Positions 36,908-45,225 of a stretch of 64,000 nucleotides of DNA are shown here, in pieces (the first letter of the stretch is position 1; each line of letters opens with the position of its first letter). This stretch comes from Coprococcus sp. OM04-5BH (lineage in GTDB: Bacteria; Bacillota; Clostridia; Lachnospirales; Lachnospiraceae). Position numbers and translations under genes: made by a program. The stretch covers positions 310,001-374,000 of the forward strand of contig NZ_QULM01000001.1 in NCBI RefSeq assembly GCF_003482105.1. The letters run 5' to 3'. The notes below the pieces were generated by a model. The model ran no database searches. It was not told the DNA's origin and was given only the letters and a program-made list of their open reading frames with translations.

Positions 36908-38809
36908 ATGTCGTACAGTGCAAAAAACATAGAGGTCTTAAAGGGCCTTGAACCAGTAAGACTAAGACCGGGTATGTATATTGGAAATACAGGGAGAAGC
37001 GGACTCAACCATCTGGTACAGGAGCTCATAGATAATTCGGTGGATGAGCACCTGGCAGGTTACTGCAAGAATATATATGTAAGTATCAACGAAGATGGTT
37101 CTGCCACAGTGTCCGACGATGGAAGAGGAGTTCCCGTAGATATACATGCTACAGAGGGAATACCGGCAGAGAGAGTTGTATATACAGTATTACATGCAGG
37201 CGGTAAGTTTAACGGAAACACATACAAGATAAGCGGAGGTCTTCATGGTGTTGGTTCGGCAGTTGTAAATGCCCTGTCAAAGAAGCTTATAGTGGATGTT
37301 GCAAGGGACGGATATCTCTACCATGATTCCTATGAATATGGCAATCCTACAACAGAATTGATTGACGGTAATCTCCCTAAGGAGAAGCTTAAGACCAGAC
37401 GTACAGGTACTACGGTAACACTGTATCCCGATGAAAGTATATTTGAGACAGTTAAGTTCAAGGCAGACGCCATCAGGCAGAGAATAAAGGAAACCTGTTA
37501 TCTGAACCCTGAGCTTACAATTACATTTGAGAATAAGAGAGACGGCAAAGAGCCTATAGTGTTCCATCAGCCGGGAGGTCTTTCAGCATTTGTGGAGGAC
37601 ATATCAGAGGGACTTACCCGTACATCACCAGTGGTGGCTATCAGCGGCGAGAAGGATGGAATAAGTGCAGATATCGTATTTCTTATGACTGAAGATGGCG
37701 AAGAGAACATCATCGGATTTACAAATAATATTACAAACCCTGAGGGCGGTACACATGTAACCGGATTTAAGACAGGATTTGCAAAGCTTATAAATAATTA
37801 CGCAAGAAATGAACTGGGACTTTTAAAGGATAAGGACTCGAACCTTTCGGGAGCAGACATAAGATCAGGTATGCAGGCGATAATATCAGTCAAGCATCCG
37901 GATCCTCAGTTTGAGGGACAGACCAAGACCAAGCTTTCAAACACAGACGTGACAAAGGCTGTGGATGATATCGTAAAGGAACAGCTTACAGTATACTTCG
38001 ACAGAAACTATGAAGTGCTCAAGGATATCTGCGACAGAGCGGTTGCTCTTTCAAAAAAGAAAGCAATGGACAAGTCCAAGATCAATATTTCCAAGTTCTC
38101 ATTTGAGGGAAACGGAAAGCTTGCAAAGCAGGAGTCAAATGACGCAGAGAAATGTGAGATATTCATAGTGGAGGGAGATTCTGCGGGAGGTTCGGCAAAG
38201 ACCGCCAGAAACAGAAAGTACCAGGCGATACTTCCCCTTAGAGGAAAGATATTGAATGTGGAGAAAAAGCCTGTTGCCAAGGTTCTTGAAAATGCAGAGA
38301 TAAAGGCCCTTATAAATGCTTTTGGCTGCGGTTTCTTACAGGGCTACGGAAATGACTTTGATATCTCTAAGCTTAACTACAATAAGATAATAATCATGAC
38401 TGATGCGGACGTGGACGGAGCACATATTGCTACACTGCTTCTTACATTCTTCTACAGATTCTTCCCGGATCTTATAAGAGAAGGTCATATTTACATTGCT
38501 ATACCCCCTCTCTACAGAGTAGGTGAGGGAAAGAATATAAAGTATCTCTATTCGGATGATGAGCTGGCGAAATACAGAAAGACTCATCAGAACAAGTTCA
38601 TGATACAGAGATACAAGGGTCTTGGTGAGATGGATGCCGACCAGCTCTACGAAACCACCATGGATCCGGATAACAGAGTTTTAAAGCAGGTATCCATAAA
38701 CAGCATTGTTGAAGCAAACCAGCTCACCCAGACACTTATGGGAACAGAGGTTGCACCGAGAAGAGAATATATCGAGACCCACAGCATGGACGCTGTACTT
38801 GATATATAA
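36908..38809 (+). CDS. parE: Type IIA topoisomerase B subunit, probably ParE (topoisomerase IV)
   Basis: ATPase subunit of a second type IIA topoisomerase, 633 residues. The GHKL motifs (QELIDNSVDEHLAG; GGLHGVGSAVVNALS) and TOPRIM motifs ([21 protein letters not shown]) parallel those of gyrB. It is called ParE because a full gyrB-gyrA pair lies 6 kb upstream and its own partner lacks the central GyrA box. It is followed by parC after 33 bp. No SD better than GAAGGGAAAG is seen. A LexA-type site lies just upstream. Confidence 0.85.
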   Translation: MSYSAKNIEVLKGLEPVRLRPGMYIGNTGRSGLNHLVQELIDNSVDEHLAGYCKNIYVSINEDGSATVSDDGRGVPVDIHATEGIPAERVVYTVLHAGGKFNGNTYKISGGLHGVGSAVVNALSKKLIVDVARDGYLYHDSYEYGNPTTELIDGNLPKEKLKTRRTGTTVTLYPDESIFETVKFKADAIRQRIKETCYLNPELTITFENKRDGKEPIVFHQPGGLSAFVEDISEGLTRTSPVVAISGEKDGISADIVFLMTEDGEENIIGFTNNITNPEGGTHVTGFKTGFAKLINNYARNELGLLKDKDSNLSGADIRSGMQAIISVKHPDPQFEGQTKTKLSNTDVTKAVDDIVKEQLTVYFDRNYEVLKDICDRAVALSKKKAMDKSKINISKFSFEGNGKLAKQESNDAEKCEIFIVEGDSAGGSAKTARNRKYQAILPLRGKILNVEKKPVAKVLENAEIKALINAFGCGFLQGYGNDFDISKLNYNKIIIMTDADVDGAHIATLLLTFFYRFFPDLIREGHIYIAIPPLYRVGEGKNIKYLYSDDELAKYRKTHQNKFMIQRYKGLGEMDADQLYETTMDPDNRVLKQVSINSIVEANQLTQTLMGTEVAPRREYIETHSMDAVLDI

Positions 38810-38842
38810 GGGTGATGCATATTGTAATTAGGAGAATAAACA

Positions 38843-41140
38843 ATGGCAGAGAAAATATTAAACATAGATTTTGAATCGGAGATGGGCCAGTCCTATGTGG
38901 ATTACGCCATGTCAGTTATTACTGAGAGAGCACTTCCCGACGTAAGAGACGGACTAAAACCTGTACAGAGAAGAATATTGTATTCACTGAACAGTCTTGC
39001 CAGTTCAGACAAGCCACACAGAAAGAGCGCAAGAATAGTAGGTGATACCATGGGTAAGTTCCATCCCCATGGTGACAGCTCAATATATGAGGGACTTGTA
39101 AATATGGCACAGAACTGGAAGCTTCCAATTCCACTTGTGGATGGACATGGTAACTTCGGTGCCGTGGATGGTTCAGGTGCTGCGGCAATGCGATACACTG
39201 AAGCAAGGATATCCAAATACACAGAAGATGTGTGTATGAAGGATCTTTCATATTTCAAGGACAGATTTATCCCTAACTTTGACGGAACAGAGACAGAACC
39301 TACATTTCTTCCATTCCAGGTTCCTAACATACTGGTATCGGGAAGTACAGGTATTGCGGTAGGTATGGCGACAAATATCCCTACCCACAATCTCGGAGAG
39401 GTTATAGATGCTACCATAGCTTATCTCAATAATCCTGGGATATCCCTTGGAGAGCTTCTTGATATAATGCCGGGACCGGATTTTGCCACCGGCGGAATAA
39501 TAAATGCCTCAAGAGATGATCTTCTGGGGATTTATGAGACAGGTCTTGGAAGACTTAAGGTAAGAGGTAAGGTTGAGGTAAGAGATATCGGCTACGGAAG
39601 AAAGAGTATCTGTGTGACAGAGCTTCCTGTAACCATGATAGGCGGAACAGCCAAATTCCTTGATACAGTGGCAGAACTTACCAGAAACAGAGAGCTTCCT
39701 GCGGTTGTAGATATTGCCGACAGAGGTGACAAGAATGGTGAGTGTCTCTGTATTGATGTTAAGAAGGGTACCAGTGACGCCGAGATAGAGAACATAATCA
39801 ACATCCTCTACAAGAAGGCAGGACTTGAGGATACCTACGGAGTTAATATTAACTGCATAAATGATGGCAAGCCGGAGGTCATGGGTCTTAAGAGGATACT
39901 TAAGATATACACTGATTTCAAGTATGATCTCTATAATACCAAGTATACCAAGCTTCTTGCAGAGCAGGAGAATGTTAGGGAAGTAAAGGAAGGTCTTCTT
40001 ACAGCCGTTGACTGTATCGATCTTATCATAGAGATACTTCGTGGAAGTAAGAAGGTGGCAGATGCCAGAGCATGTCTTATCCATGGAGATACATCAAATA
40101 TTAAGTTCAGATTTAAAGGTTCAGAGGCAGATGCAAAGGAGCTTCACTTCACAGAGAAGCAGGCAGACGCCATACTTGCCATGAGACTCCAGAAGCTTAT
40201 AGGTCTGGAGATCGACCAGCTTAAGAAGGAGCTTGATGAGGCTGAGAAGCTTATTAAGAAGTACAGCAGGCTTCTGTCAGGAAAAGCAGCCATGATGAAA
40301 CAGATGATTTCAGATATGGAGGCCATCAAGGCAAAGTATGCCATTCCTAGAAGATCTGTTATAAAGGATTGCGGTGAGGTAGTAGTCAAGAAGGCAGAGG
40401 TTGTTGCCACTGAAGTAGCAGTTCTTCTGGATAGATTTTACTATATAAAGGTTGTGGACGCAGGTGTATATGACAAGAATACAGAGCAGATCACAAGAGA
40501 CTACAGGTTTGCGTTTAAGTGTCAGAATACGGATAGAGTTGCGGTATTTGCAAATAATAGTAACATGTACACCATCAAGGTTCTTGATATTATAAAGCTT
40601 CAGGCAAAGAAGAATACCAATTCAAAGTCTTCATCTTCCAAGAAGCCTTCCTCACAGGGACTTATCGGAAGACTTAACGATAAGGGAATACAGATCTTTG
40701 AATTTTGTAATATGGACGGCAAGGAAGACATATTATATATGGGATGTGTTGAACAGTTTGTGGATAAGACATTCTTATTTGCAGATAAGTATGGATTTGC
40801 CAAGAGAGTTGCAGGTAATAACTTTGATGTAACAAGAAAGTCCATTGCGGCGTCCAAGGCAGATGAGGAGATAATCTATATCGGTCTTGTGGATGAGAGC
40901 GATTTTGTTGTTGCCAGATCCCAGGAGGGATTCTACATCCGTGTGGCTGCTGCGGAGATCCCTGAAAAGGGCAAGGGAGCAGGCTGCATTAAGTTCATGT
41001 CCATTGCTGATACGGATAACATTGAGGAAGTTGCAGTGGGAAGTATCAAGGACAGCATTACAGTGGGCGAGAAGGAAGTAGCCTTTACAAGGATAAAACC
41101 TGTAAGACGTGGAGGAAAGGGCACTAAGCTCAGACTGTAA
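38843..41140 (+). CDS. parC: Type IIA topoisomerase A subunit, probably ParC (topoisomerase IV)
   Basis: Breakage-reunion subunit for decatenation, 765 residues. The active-site tyrosine is in [11 protein letters not shown] near residue 120, and the quinolone region [19 protein letters not shown] is of the susceptible type. The C-terminal beta-pinwheel is shorter and more degenerate than that of GyrA, with a Lys/Ser-rich insertion (about 592-608), and the protein ends with VRRGGKGTKLRL, a GyrA-box-like sequence in an unusual terminal position. AGGAG precedes the start. The function is inferred from pairing and context. Confidence 0.85.
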   Translation: MAEKILNIDFESEMGQSYVDYAMSVITERALPDVRDGLKPVQRRILYSLNSLASSDKPHRKSARIVGDTMGKFHPHGDSSIYEGLVNMAQNWKLPIPLVDGHGNFGAVDGSGAAAMRYTEARISKYTEDVCMKDLSYFKDRFIPNFDGTETEPTFLPFQVPNILVSGSTGIAVGMATNIPTHNLGEVIDATIAYLNNPGISLGELLDIMPGPDFATGGIINASRDDLLGIYETGLGRLKVRGKVEVRDIGYGRKSICVTELPVTMIGGTAKFLDTVAELTRNRELPAVVDIADRGDKNGECLCIDVKKGTSDAEIENIINILYKKAGLEDTYGVNINCINDGKPEVMGLKRILKIYTDFKYDLYNTKYTKLLAEQENVREVKEGLLTAVDCIDLIIEILRGSKKVADARACLIHGDTSNIKFRFKGSEADAKELHFTEKQADAILAMRLQKLIGLEIDQLKKELDEAEKLIKKYSRLLSGKAAMMKQMISDMEAIKAKYAIPRRSVIKDCGEVVVKKAEVVATEVAVLLDRFYYIKVVDAGVYDKNTEQITRDYRFAFKCQNTDRVAVFANNSNMYTIKVLDIIKLQAKKNTNSKSSSSKKPSSQGLIGRLNDKGIQIFEFCNMDGKEDILYMGCVEQFVDKTFLFADKYGFAKRVAGNNFDVTRKSIAASKADEEIIYIGLVDESDFVVARSQEGFYIRVAAAEIPEKGKGAGCIKFMSIADTDNIEEVAVGSIKDSITVGEKEVAFTRIKPVRRGGKGTKLRL

Positions 41141-41153
41141 CAAAAAAAACATG

Positions 41154-41182
41154 TTGACAAATCTTTCCCGGTTTGTTATCAT
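41154..41182 (+). promoter_or_regulatory. Promoter of the Ser-Asn-Cys tRNA cluster
   Basis: A perfect -35 TTGACA (41154-41159), 17-bp spacer and TATCAT (41177-41182). It starts 13 bp after the parC stop codon. Confidence 0.82.
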
Positions 41183-41237
41183 GTACTAGCGTCAAAAATA
41201 AATACATCCCTGGTGGGAACATTCATTTAGGCATTTT

Positions 41238-41325
41238 GCAGAAGTACTCAAGTGGCTGAAGAGGCGCCCCTGCTAAGGGTGTAGGCCGTTTGCGCGGCGC
41301 GAGGGTTCAAATCCCTCCTTCTGCG
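41238..41325 (+). tRNA. tRNA-Ser (GCT anticodon)
   Basis: An 88-nt type II tRNA with acceptor GCAGAAG / CTTCTGC, anticodon stem CGCCC/GGGTG with loop CTGCTAA (anticodon GCT), the long variable arm GGCCGTTTGCGCGGC typical of tRNA-Ser, T arm with GGTTCAAATCC, and discriminator G. Confidence 0.95.
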
Positions 41326-41364
41326 TTCCTTTTTTGGAATGCTTGAATAATATTTTTGACATAT

Positions 41365-41436
41365 TCCTCGATAGCTCAATGGTAGAGCACTCGGCTGTTA
41401 ACCGAGGGGTTGTAGGTTCGAGCCCTACTCGGGGAG
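41365..41436 (+). tRNA. tRNA-Asn (GTT anticodon)
   Basis: A 72-nt cloverleaf with acceptor TCCTCGA / TCGGGGA, anticodon stem CTCGG/CCGAG with loop CTGTTAA (anticodon GTT), T arm GTAGGTTCGAGCCCTAC and discriminator G. Confidence 0.95.
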
Positions 41437-41450
41437 TTTAAGGATGGGTG

Positions 41451-41629
41451 AAGGAATCCTCCCATTACATGGGTTCCTCCTTATGATAATAAATGTAAGC
41501 TGTAAACAGCTTATTAACCACAGGAGATTTTCCCACTTCGTGGGCCCCTTCTTATGGTAATAAATGTAAGCAACAAGTTGCTTACTAATCACAAGGAATC
41601 CTCCCATTGCATGGGTCCCTCCTTATGAT
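41451..41629 (+). repeat. Palindromic repeat array A (three units) inside the tRNA cluster
   Basis: Three ~38-bp hairpin units begin at about 41451, 41522 and 41592, each of the form GGAATCCTCCCAT-loop-ATGGGTCCCTCCTTATGAT. They alternate with linkers TAATAAATGTAAGC...GCTTAyTAAyCAC that are themselves palindromic, giving a ~71-bp period. The inner pairs differ between units (CCCAT/ATGGG versus CCCAC/GTGGG) yet remain complementary. The same family occurs inverted at 60265-60462. Confidence 0.85.
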
Positions 41630-41633
41630 ATAT

Positions 41634-41704
41634 GGCGCGATAGCCAAGTGGTAAGGCCCCGGTCTGCAACACCGTCATCGCCGGTTCAAATCCGGCTCGC
41701 GCCT
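41634..41704 (+). tRNA. tRNA-Cys (GCA anticodon)
   Basis: A 71-nt cloverleaf with acceptor GGCGCGA / TCGCGCC, anticodon loop CTGCAAC (anticodon GCA), T arm CGGTTCAAATCCG and discriminator T, as expected for tRNA-Cys. It starts 5 bp after the last repeat unit of array A. Confidence 0.95.
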
Positions 41705-41712
41705 CTAAAATA

Positions 41713-41750
41713 AAACCCTTGATTTCAAACTGAAATCAAGGGTTTTTCTT
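41713..41750 (+). terminator. Terminator of the tRNA cluster
   Basis: A 15-bp perfect stem AAACCCTTGATTTCA / TGAAATCAAGGGTTT with a 3-nt loop, then T residues. Confidence 0.93.
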
Positions 41751-41835
41751 ATTATAGCAGTAAGGAGAATTCGGTATTTGAATATAACGGGGAAAACATT
41801 ATAATGATGTTCAAGTAAAAACCAACAGGAGAACA

Positions 41836-43206
41836 ATGAAGGATATGAAAATAAATAATAAGATAGGAATTGTAATGTGTATGATATTGCTTATAAGCTT
41901 TACATCTGCATGCAGTTTAAGTAACACAGGTCCGGGAAAAGATACTAAGGTGACTAAGGCAGACTGCCTTGAGCTGGTAACAGGCATGATTGATGATAAG
42001 GAATATGAAGCTGCACTGGTTACATATGGAGATACAGAATTTGACAATGTGATGGAAGTATTTTATGACCTTAACGTAGACCTTGAGGATGGTGCCATTA
42101 TATATTCTGTAAATTCCAGGGCATACGAATGGGCAGTGCTTGAGGTATCGGGAAAGAAAGATGTTAAGGTGGTTAAGGATGCATTTGCCAACAGAAAAGA
42201 ACAGCGTAGTGCTGCGTATTACGGATATTTCCCGGAGGAAACCAAGATGATAGATGACGGACTTGTGTATTCAAGGGGAAATTATGTGGTCCTTGCAATC
42301 TGTGATGATGAGGCTTCTGCAAAGGAGGGCTTCAACAAAACATTTGAAATGACAGAAGATGAGTTGGAAGCCTTAAGTGATAAAAACGCTGTGATGATAC
42401 AGAAGTACAGAGACGCTGTCGGAAATGATGATAAAAATACCCATGAAGATAAAAGTGACAATAATGGTTCCGGAAAAAATAATGCATCTCAGGACAACAA
42501 TGATGTAAATTCGGAAGACAACACAGATTCAGACATTGATAATAATGAAAAATCAGAAGATGATAAGAACAATAACGAAAATAACTCCAATGAAGTCATA
42601 ACCTCTGAAAATGATCTTAAGGACATAGACGACAGTACATATTACAATCAGGATATAGTGAGGGCTGTGAAAACAAGGGATATGTCCATACTTACGGAGC
42701 CAAAGGATCAGGCCATATATAAGGCAGCAGTAGCTGTGATCGACAGTGTGATCACAGAGGATATGACGGATGTTGAGAAGGAGAAGGCTGTCCATGATTA
42801 CCTGTGTATAAACATGGACTACGACATTCCTGCCGTGGATGATGAGAGCAAGGCAGATCCTGACGCAGACAATCCATATGGTATGCTGGTGGGACATTAC
42901 GGTATATGTTCCGGTTACGCCTCAACCTTCAAGCTGTTCATGGACTGTTTCGACATAGAATGCATTATAGTAGAGGGCAAGGCAAATGGTCTGGAAGAGG
43001 ATCATGCCTGGAACAAGATCCATATAGACGGTAAATGGTACAACGTGGATGTTACCTGGGACGATCCGGTTTACTATGATGAACAGGGAAATGTGGTCAC
43101 AGAAAGCTGGGATGAGAATTATCAGTTCTTTAACTGCCCGGACAATGTTCTTGAGGCTACTGAGCATTATTGGAACCACGATCTCTACCCGGAGTCAGAC
43201 GACTGA
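41836..43206 (+). CDS. Lipoprotein with DUF4358-like and transglutaminase-like domains
   Basis: A 456-residue lipoprotein. The signal peptide ends in a lipobox-like FTSAC near residue 26. The next ~150 residues resemble DUF4358. A low-complexity Asp/Asn/Lys/Ser-rich linker follows (about 195-255). The C-terminal domain is a transglutaminase/protease-like fold with the presumed triad Cys358 (GICSGYA), His390 (DHAWNK) and Asp405 (VDVTWDDP). It probably acts on peptides or proteins at the outer membrane face. AGGAG lies four bases before the ATG. It is separated from the next cluster by a terminator at 43334. Confidence 0.8.
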   Translation: MKDMKINNKIGIVMCMILLISFTSACSLSNTGPGKDTKVTKADCLELVTGMIDDKEYEAALVTYGDTEFDNVMEVFYDLNVDLEDGAIIYSVNSRAYEWAVLEVSGKKDVKVVKDAFANRKEQRSAAYYGYFPEETKMIDDGLVYSRGNYVVLAICDDEASAKEGFNKTFEMTEDELEALSDKNAVMIQKYRDAVGNDDKNTHEDKSDNNGSGKNNASQDNNDVNSEDNTDSDIDNNEKSEDDKNNNENNSNEVITSENDLKDIDDSTYYNQDIVRAVKTRDMSILTEPKDQAIYKAAVAVIDSVITEDMTDVEKEKAVHDYLCINMDYDIPAVDDESKADPDADNPYGMLVGHYGICSGYASTFKLFMDCFDIECIIVEGKANGLEEDHAWNKIHIDGKWYNVDVTWDDPVYYDEQGNVVTESWDENYQFFNCPDNVLEATEHYWNHDLYPESDD

Positions 43207-43570
43207 GCATAAAAACATCAGAATAAAATGCAATCTGCAAATTATTAATAAACATAAATTCACAGTCAATGACAGATAAACATAAATTCGAAGTCGATGA
43301 CAGTACAGAACTTAAAGTTGATCAAGAAATACATTCCCCAAACTCAGATTTACATAAAGTCTGTTTTGGGGTTTCTTTTTAAGTTGTGCTTTGTTATAAT
43401 GTACAAGTATTAGTGTCGAAATTTATACGATCATGAGGAAGGGCACTGATGACAAAACAGAGCAAAAAAATTAAGAGTGCATAGAAGTATAATGAAACAC
43501 ATATAGAGCACGTATAAAGTATTAATAACTAAACTTAAGCCTTAGCAAAGTTTAAAGTAGGAGGGCATAC
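43207..43570 (+). other. Gap with 28-bp direct repeat, terminator and promoter-like site
   Basis: Two tandem copies of a 28-bp unit (AAACATAAATTCrmAGTCrATGACAG, 43250-43277 and 43278-43305) precede a terminator hairpin (CCCCAAA...TTTGGGG, about 43334-43378, with a T-run). A TATAAT at 43395-43400 is a likely -10 for the FHA gene cluster, although its -35 (TTTCTT) is poor. No gene is seen. Confidence 0.6.
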
Positions 43571-45166
43571 ATGGCAGATAGGGATAACAGGACTGTCAAG
43601 GAGCAGAGGGTTCATTATAAGCTTGATCAGAATACACCGGTAAATGCGTATGAGATGAATACATACAATGTGCCATTTGCAGGTAACAACAGCACATGCA
43701 GGGAAACATATATAAAAGGAGAAAGAACACTTGAATATACAATTTATGGGGATATGACCTTTGAACAGCTTATTGTCAAGCCGGTGTTCAGAGACGAATT
43801 AATTGAGTATATATACAGTCTCAGCAGACAACTTGTGTCCATAGTGCAGAATGGACTGAGCCTAAATAAGGTTGTTCTTGATCTGAGGTTTTTATATGCC
43901 AGGCTGTGTGATTTTACAGTGCAGGTCATATACCTTCCACTTGATAAGGCGTTTCCGGAGAATAATGTAGGGCAGTTCATGAAGGATACCCTGTCACGTC
44001 TGGTATATGCCCATACATCTGCGGTGGAATGTGCCAACCAGATACTGGATTATTTTGATGATAATCCGGATTTTGACGTATTTGACTTTAACAGATTTAT
44101 AGGTGAGCTTCGATCAAAGAGCCAGCTCCTTATCATAGAAGATCAGACACCGGCGGCACTTGCCGATGAAACAGCAGAATATGCCAAGAAGGAGTCGGAG
44201 CGTATGCTTGCTGAGGAGGCTGCAAGAAATGCAGATAAGGCAAGGATAATCGCTGAAAGTGAGGCAAGACGTCAGAGTGAGGAAGCAAGACGTCAGGCAC
44301 AGGTGGCAAAGGCTGCTGAGGAAGCAAGGATGGCTGCGGAGGCCGCCAAGATAGAAGCTGAGGTTGCCAGACAGAGAGCGGCTGCGGAGGTTGCGGCACA
44401 GTCACAGACTGCCATACTCTATGCAAGACAGATAATGGAGCAGCAGGACGGCATAGACAGAAGACAGAAAGAGATAGAGAGACAGCAGGCGGAGGCTGCG
44501 GCAAAGGCTGCTGAGGAAGCAAGGATAAAGGCGGAGATAGAAGCGTCCAAGTATTCAGATGAAATACGAAGGGCAAGGGATGCAGAAATGCGTGCCGAAG
44601 AGGCAAGAATGCGTGCTGAATTTGAAGCAAGAAGAAACAGTGAGGAAGCTAAGCGGAGAGCTGAAGAAGCAAAACGCAGAGCCGAAGAAGTCAAGAGACT
44701 TAATGAGAACCGTGACATGGCATATTATGAGGAGATCAGAAGAACCATGGCAGGGAATACAACAGGCAGAGTCACCTTCAGACCGGGCAGTGGAAGCTAT
44801 ATGGGAGATGTCCAGGATAGCTCTGATGCAGCCACAACAGTGCTTTCCACAAAGCCTATAAGCGGATATGGTGTGCCAAAGCTTATAAGAAAAGTTACCG
44901 GTGAAGAGATACCTATTACCAAGCAGGTATTCTGTATAGGCAAGGCAGATCAGGGCGTTGATTATAAGATCCTGGGAAATAAATCTGTCAGCAGAAGACA
45001 TGCTTATATCACAAGTATAAACGGAGTTAATTATTTGAGGGATAATAACTCCACCAACCATACTTATTTGAATGGAAAGCAGGTATACAGCAGTATGGAT
45101 GTACCTATTCCTGACAATAGTATTATAAAAATATCAAATGAAGAGTTCCTGTTTAAGAGCAAGTAA
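43571..45166 (+). CDS. FHA-domain protein with long coiled coil and DUF6382-like N-terminus
   Basis: A 531-residue cytoplasmic protein. Residues 1-205 resemble the DUF6382 domain that often precedes FHA domains in clostridia. Residues about 205-390 are an Ala/Glu/Arg/Lys-rich coiled coil. The C-terminal ~95 residues are an FHA domain with FCIGK, the core NKSVSRRHAYI and the NSTNHTYLNG loop, which binds phosphothreonine peptides. The architecture recalls mycobacterial FhaA (N-terminal DUF plus C-terminal FHA). GTAGGAGGG precedes the start. No Ser/Thr kinase or phosphatase is in the window. It begins a seven-gene same-strand cluster. Confidence 0.82.
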   Translation: MADRDNRTVKEQRVHYKLDQNTPVNAYEMNTYNVPFAGNNSTCRETYIKGERTLEYTIYGDMTFEQLIVKPVFRDELIEYIYSLSRQLVSIVQNGLSLNKVVLDLRFLYARLCDFTVQVIYLPLDKAFPENNVGQFMKDTLSRLVYAHTSAVECANQILDYFDDNPDFDVFDFNRFIGELRSKSQLLIIEDQTPAALADETAEYAKKESERMLAEEAARNADKARIIAESEARRQSEEARRQAQVAKAAEEARMAAEAAKIEAEVARQRAAAEVAAQSQTAILYARQIMEQQDGIDRRQKEIERQQAEAAAKAAEEARIKAEIEASKYSDEIRRARDAEMRAEEARMRAEFEARRNSEEAKRRAEEAKRRAEEVKRLNENRDMAYYEEIRRTMAGNTTGRVTFRPGSGSYMGDVQDSSDAATTVLSTKPISGYGVPKLIRKVTGEEIPITKQVFCIGKADQGVDYKILGNKSVSRRHAYITSINGVNYLRDNNSTNHTYLNGKQVYSSMDVPIPDNSIIKISNEEFLFKSK

Positions 45167-45225
45167 GCCAGGGATGTGATCCTGGAACCTAAGTCTGGCA
45201 GACAGGAATAAAGGAGCTAATAGTT

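Noticed and set aside
36908..41140. Duplicated gyrase genes
   Set aside because: The second A subunit lacks the central GyrA box and is shorter, fitting topoisomerase IV better than a gyrase duplicate.
44133..44630. Minus-strand Pro/Leu/Gln-rich ORF opposite the FHA gene
   Set aside because: It is the antisense shadow of the Ala/Glu/Arg-rich coiled coil; low complexity and no SD.
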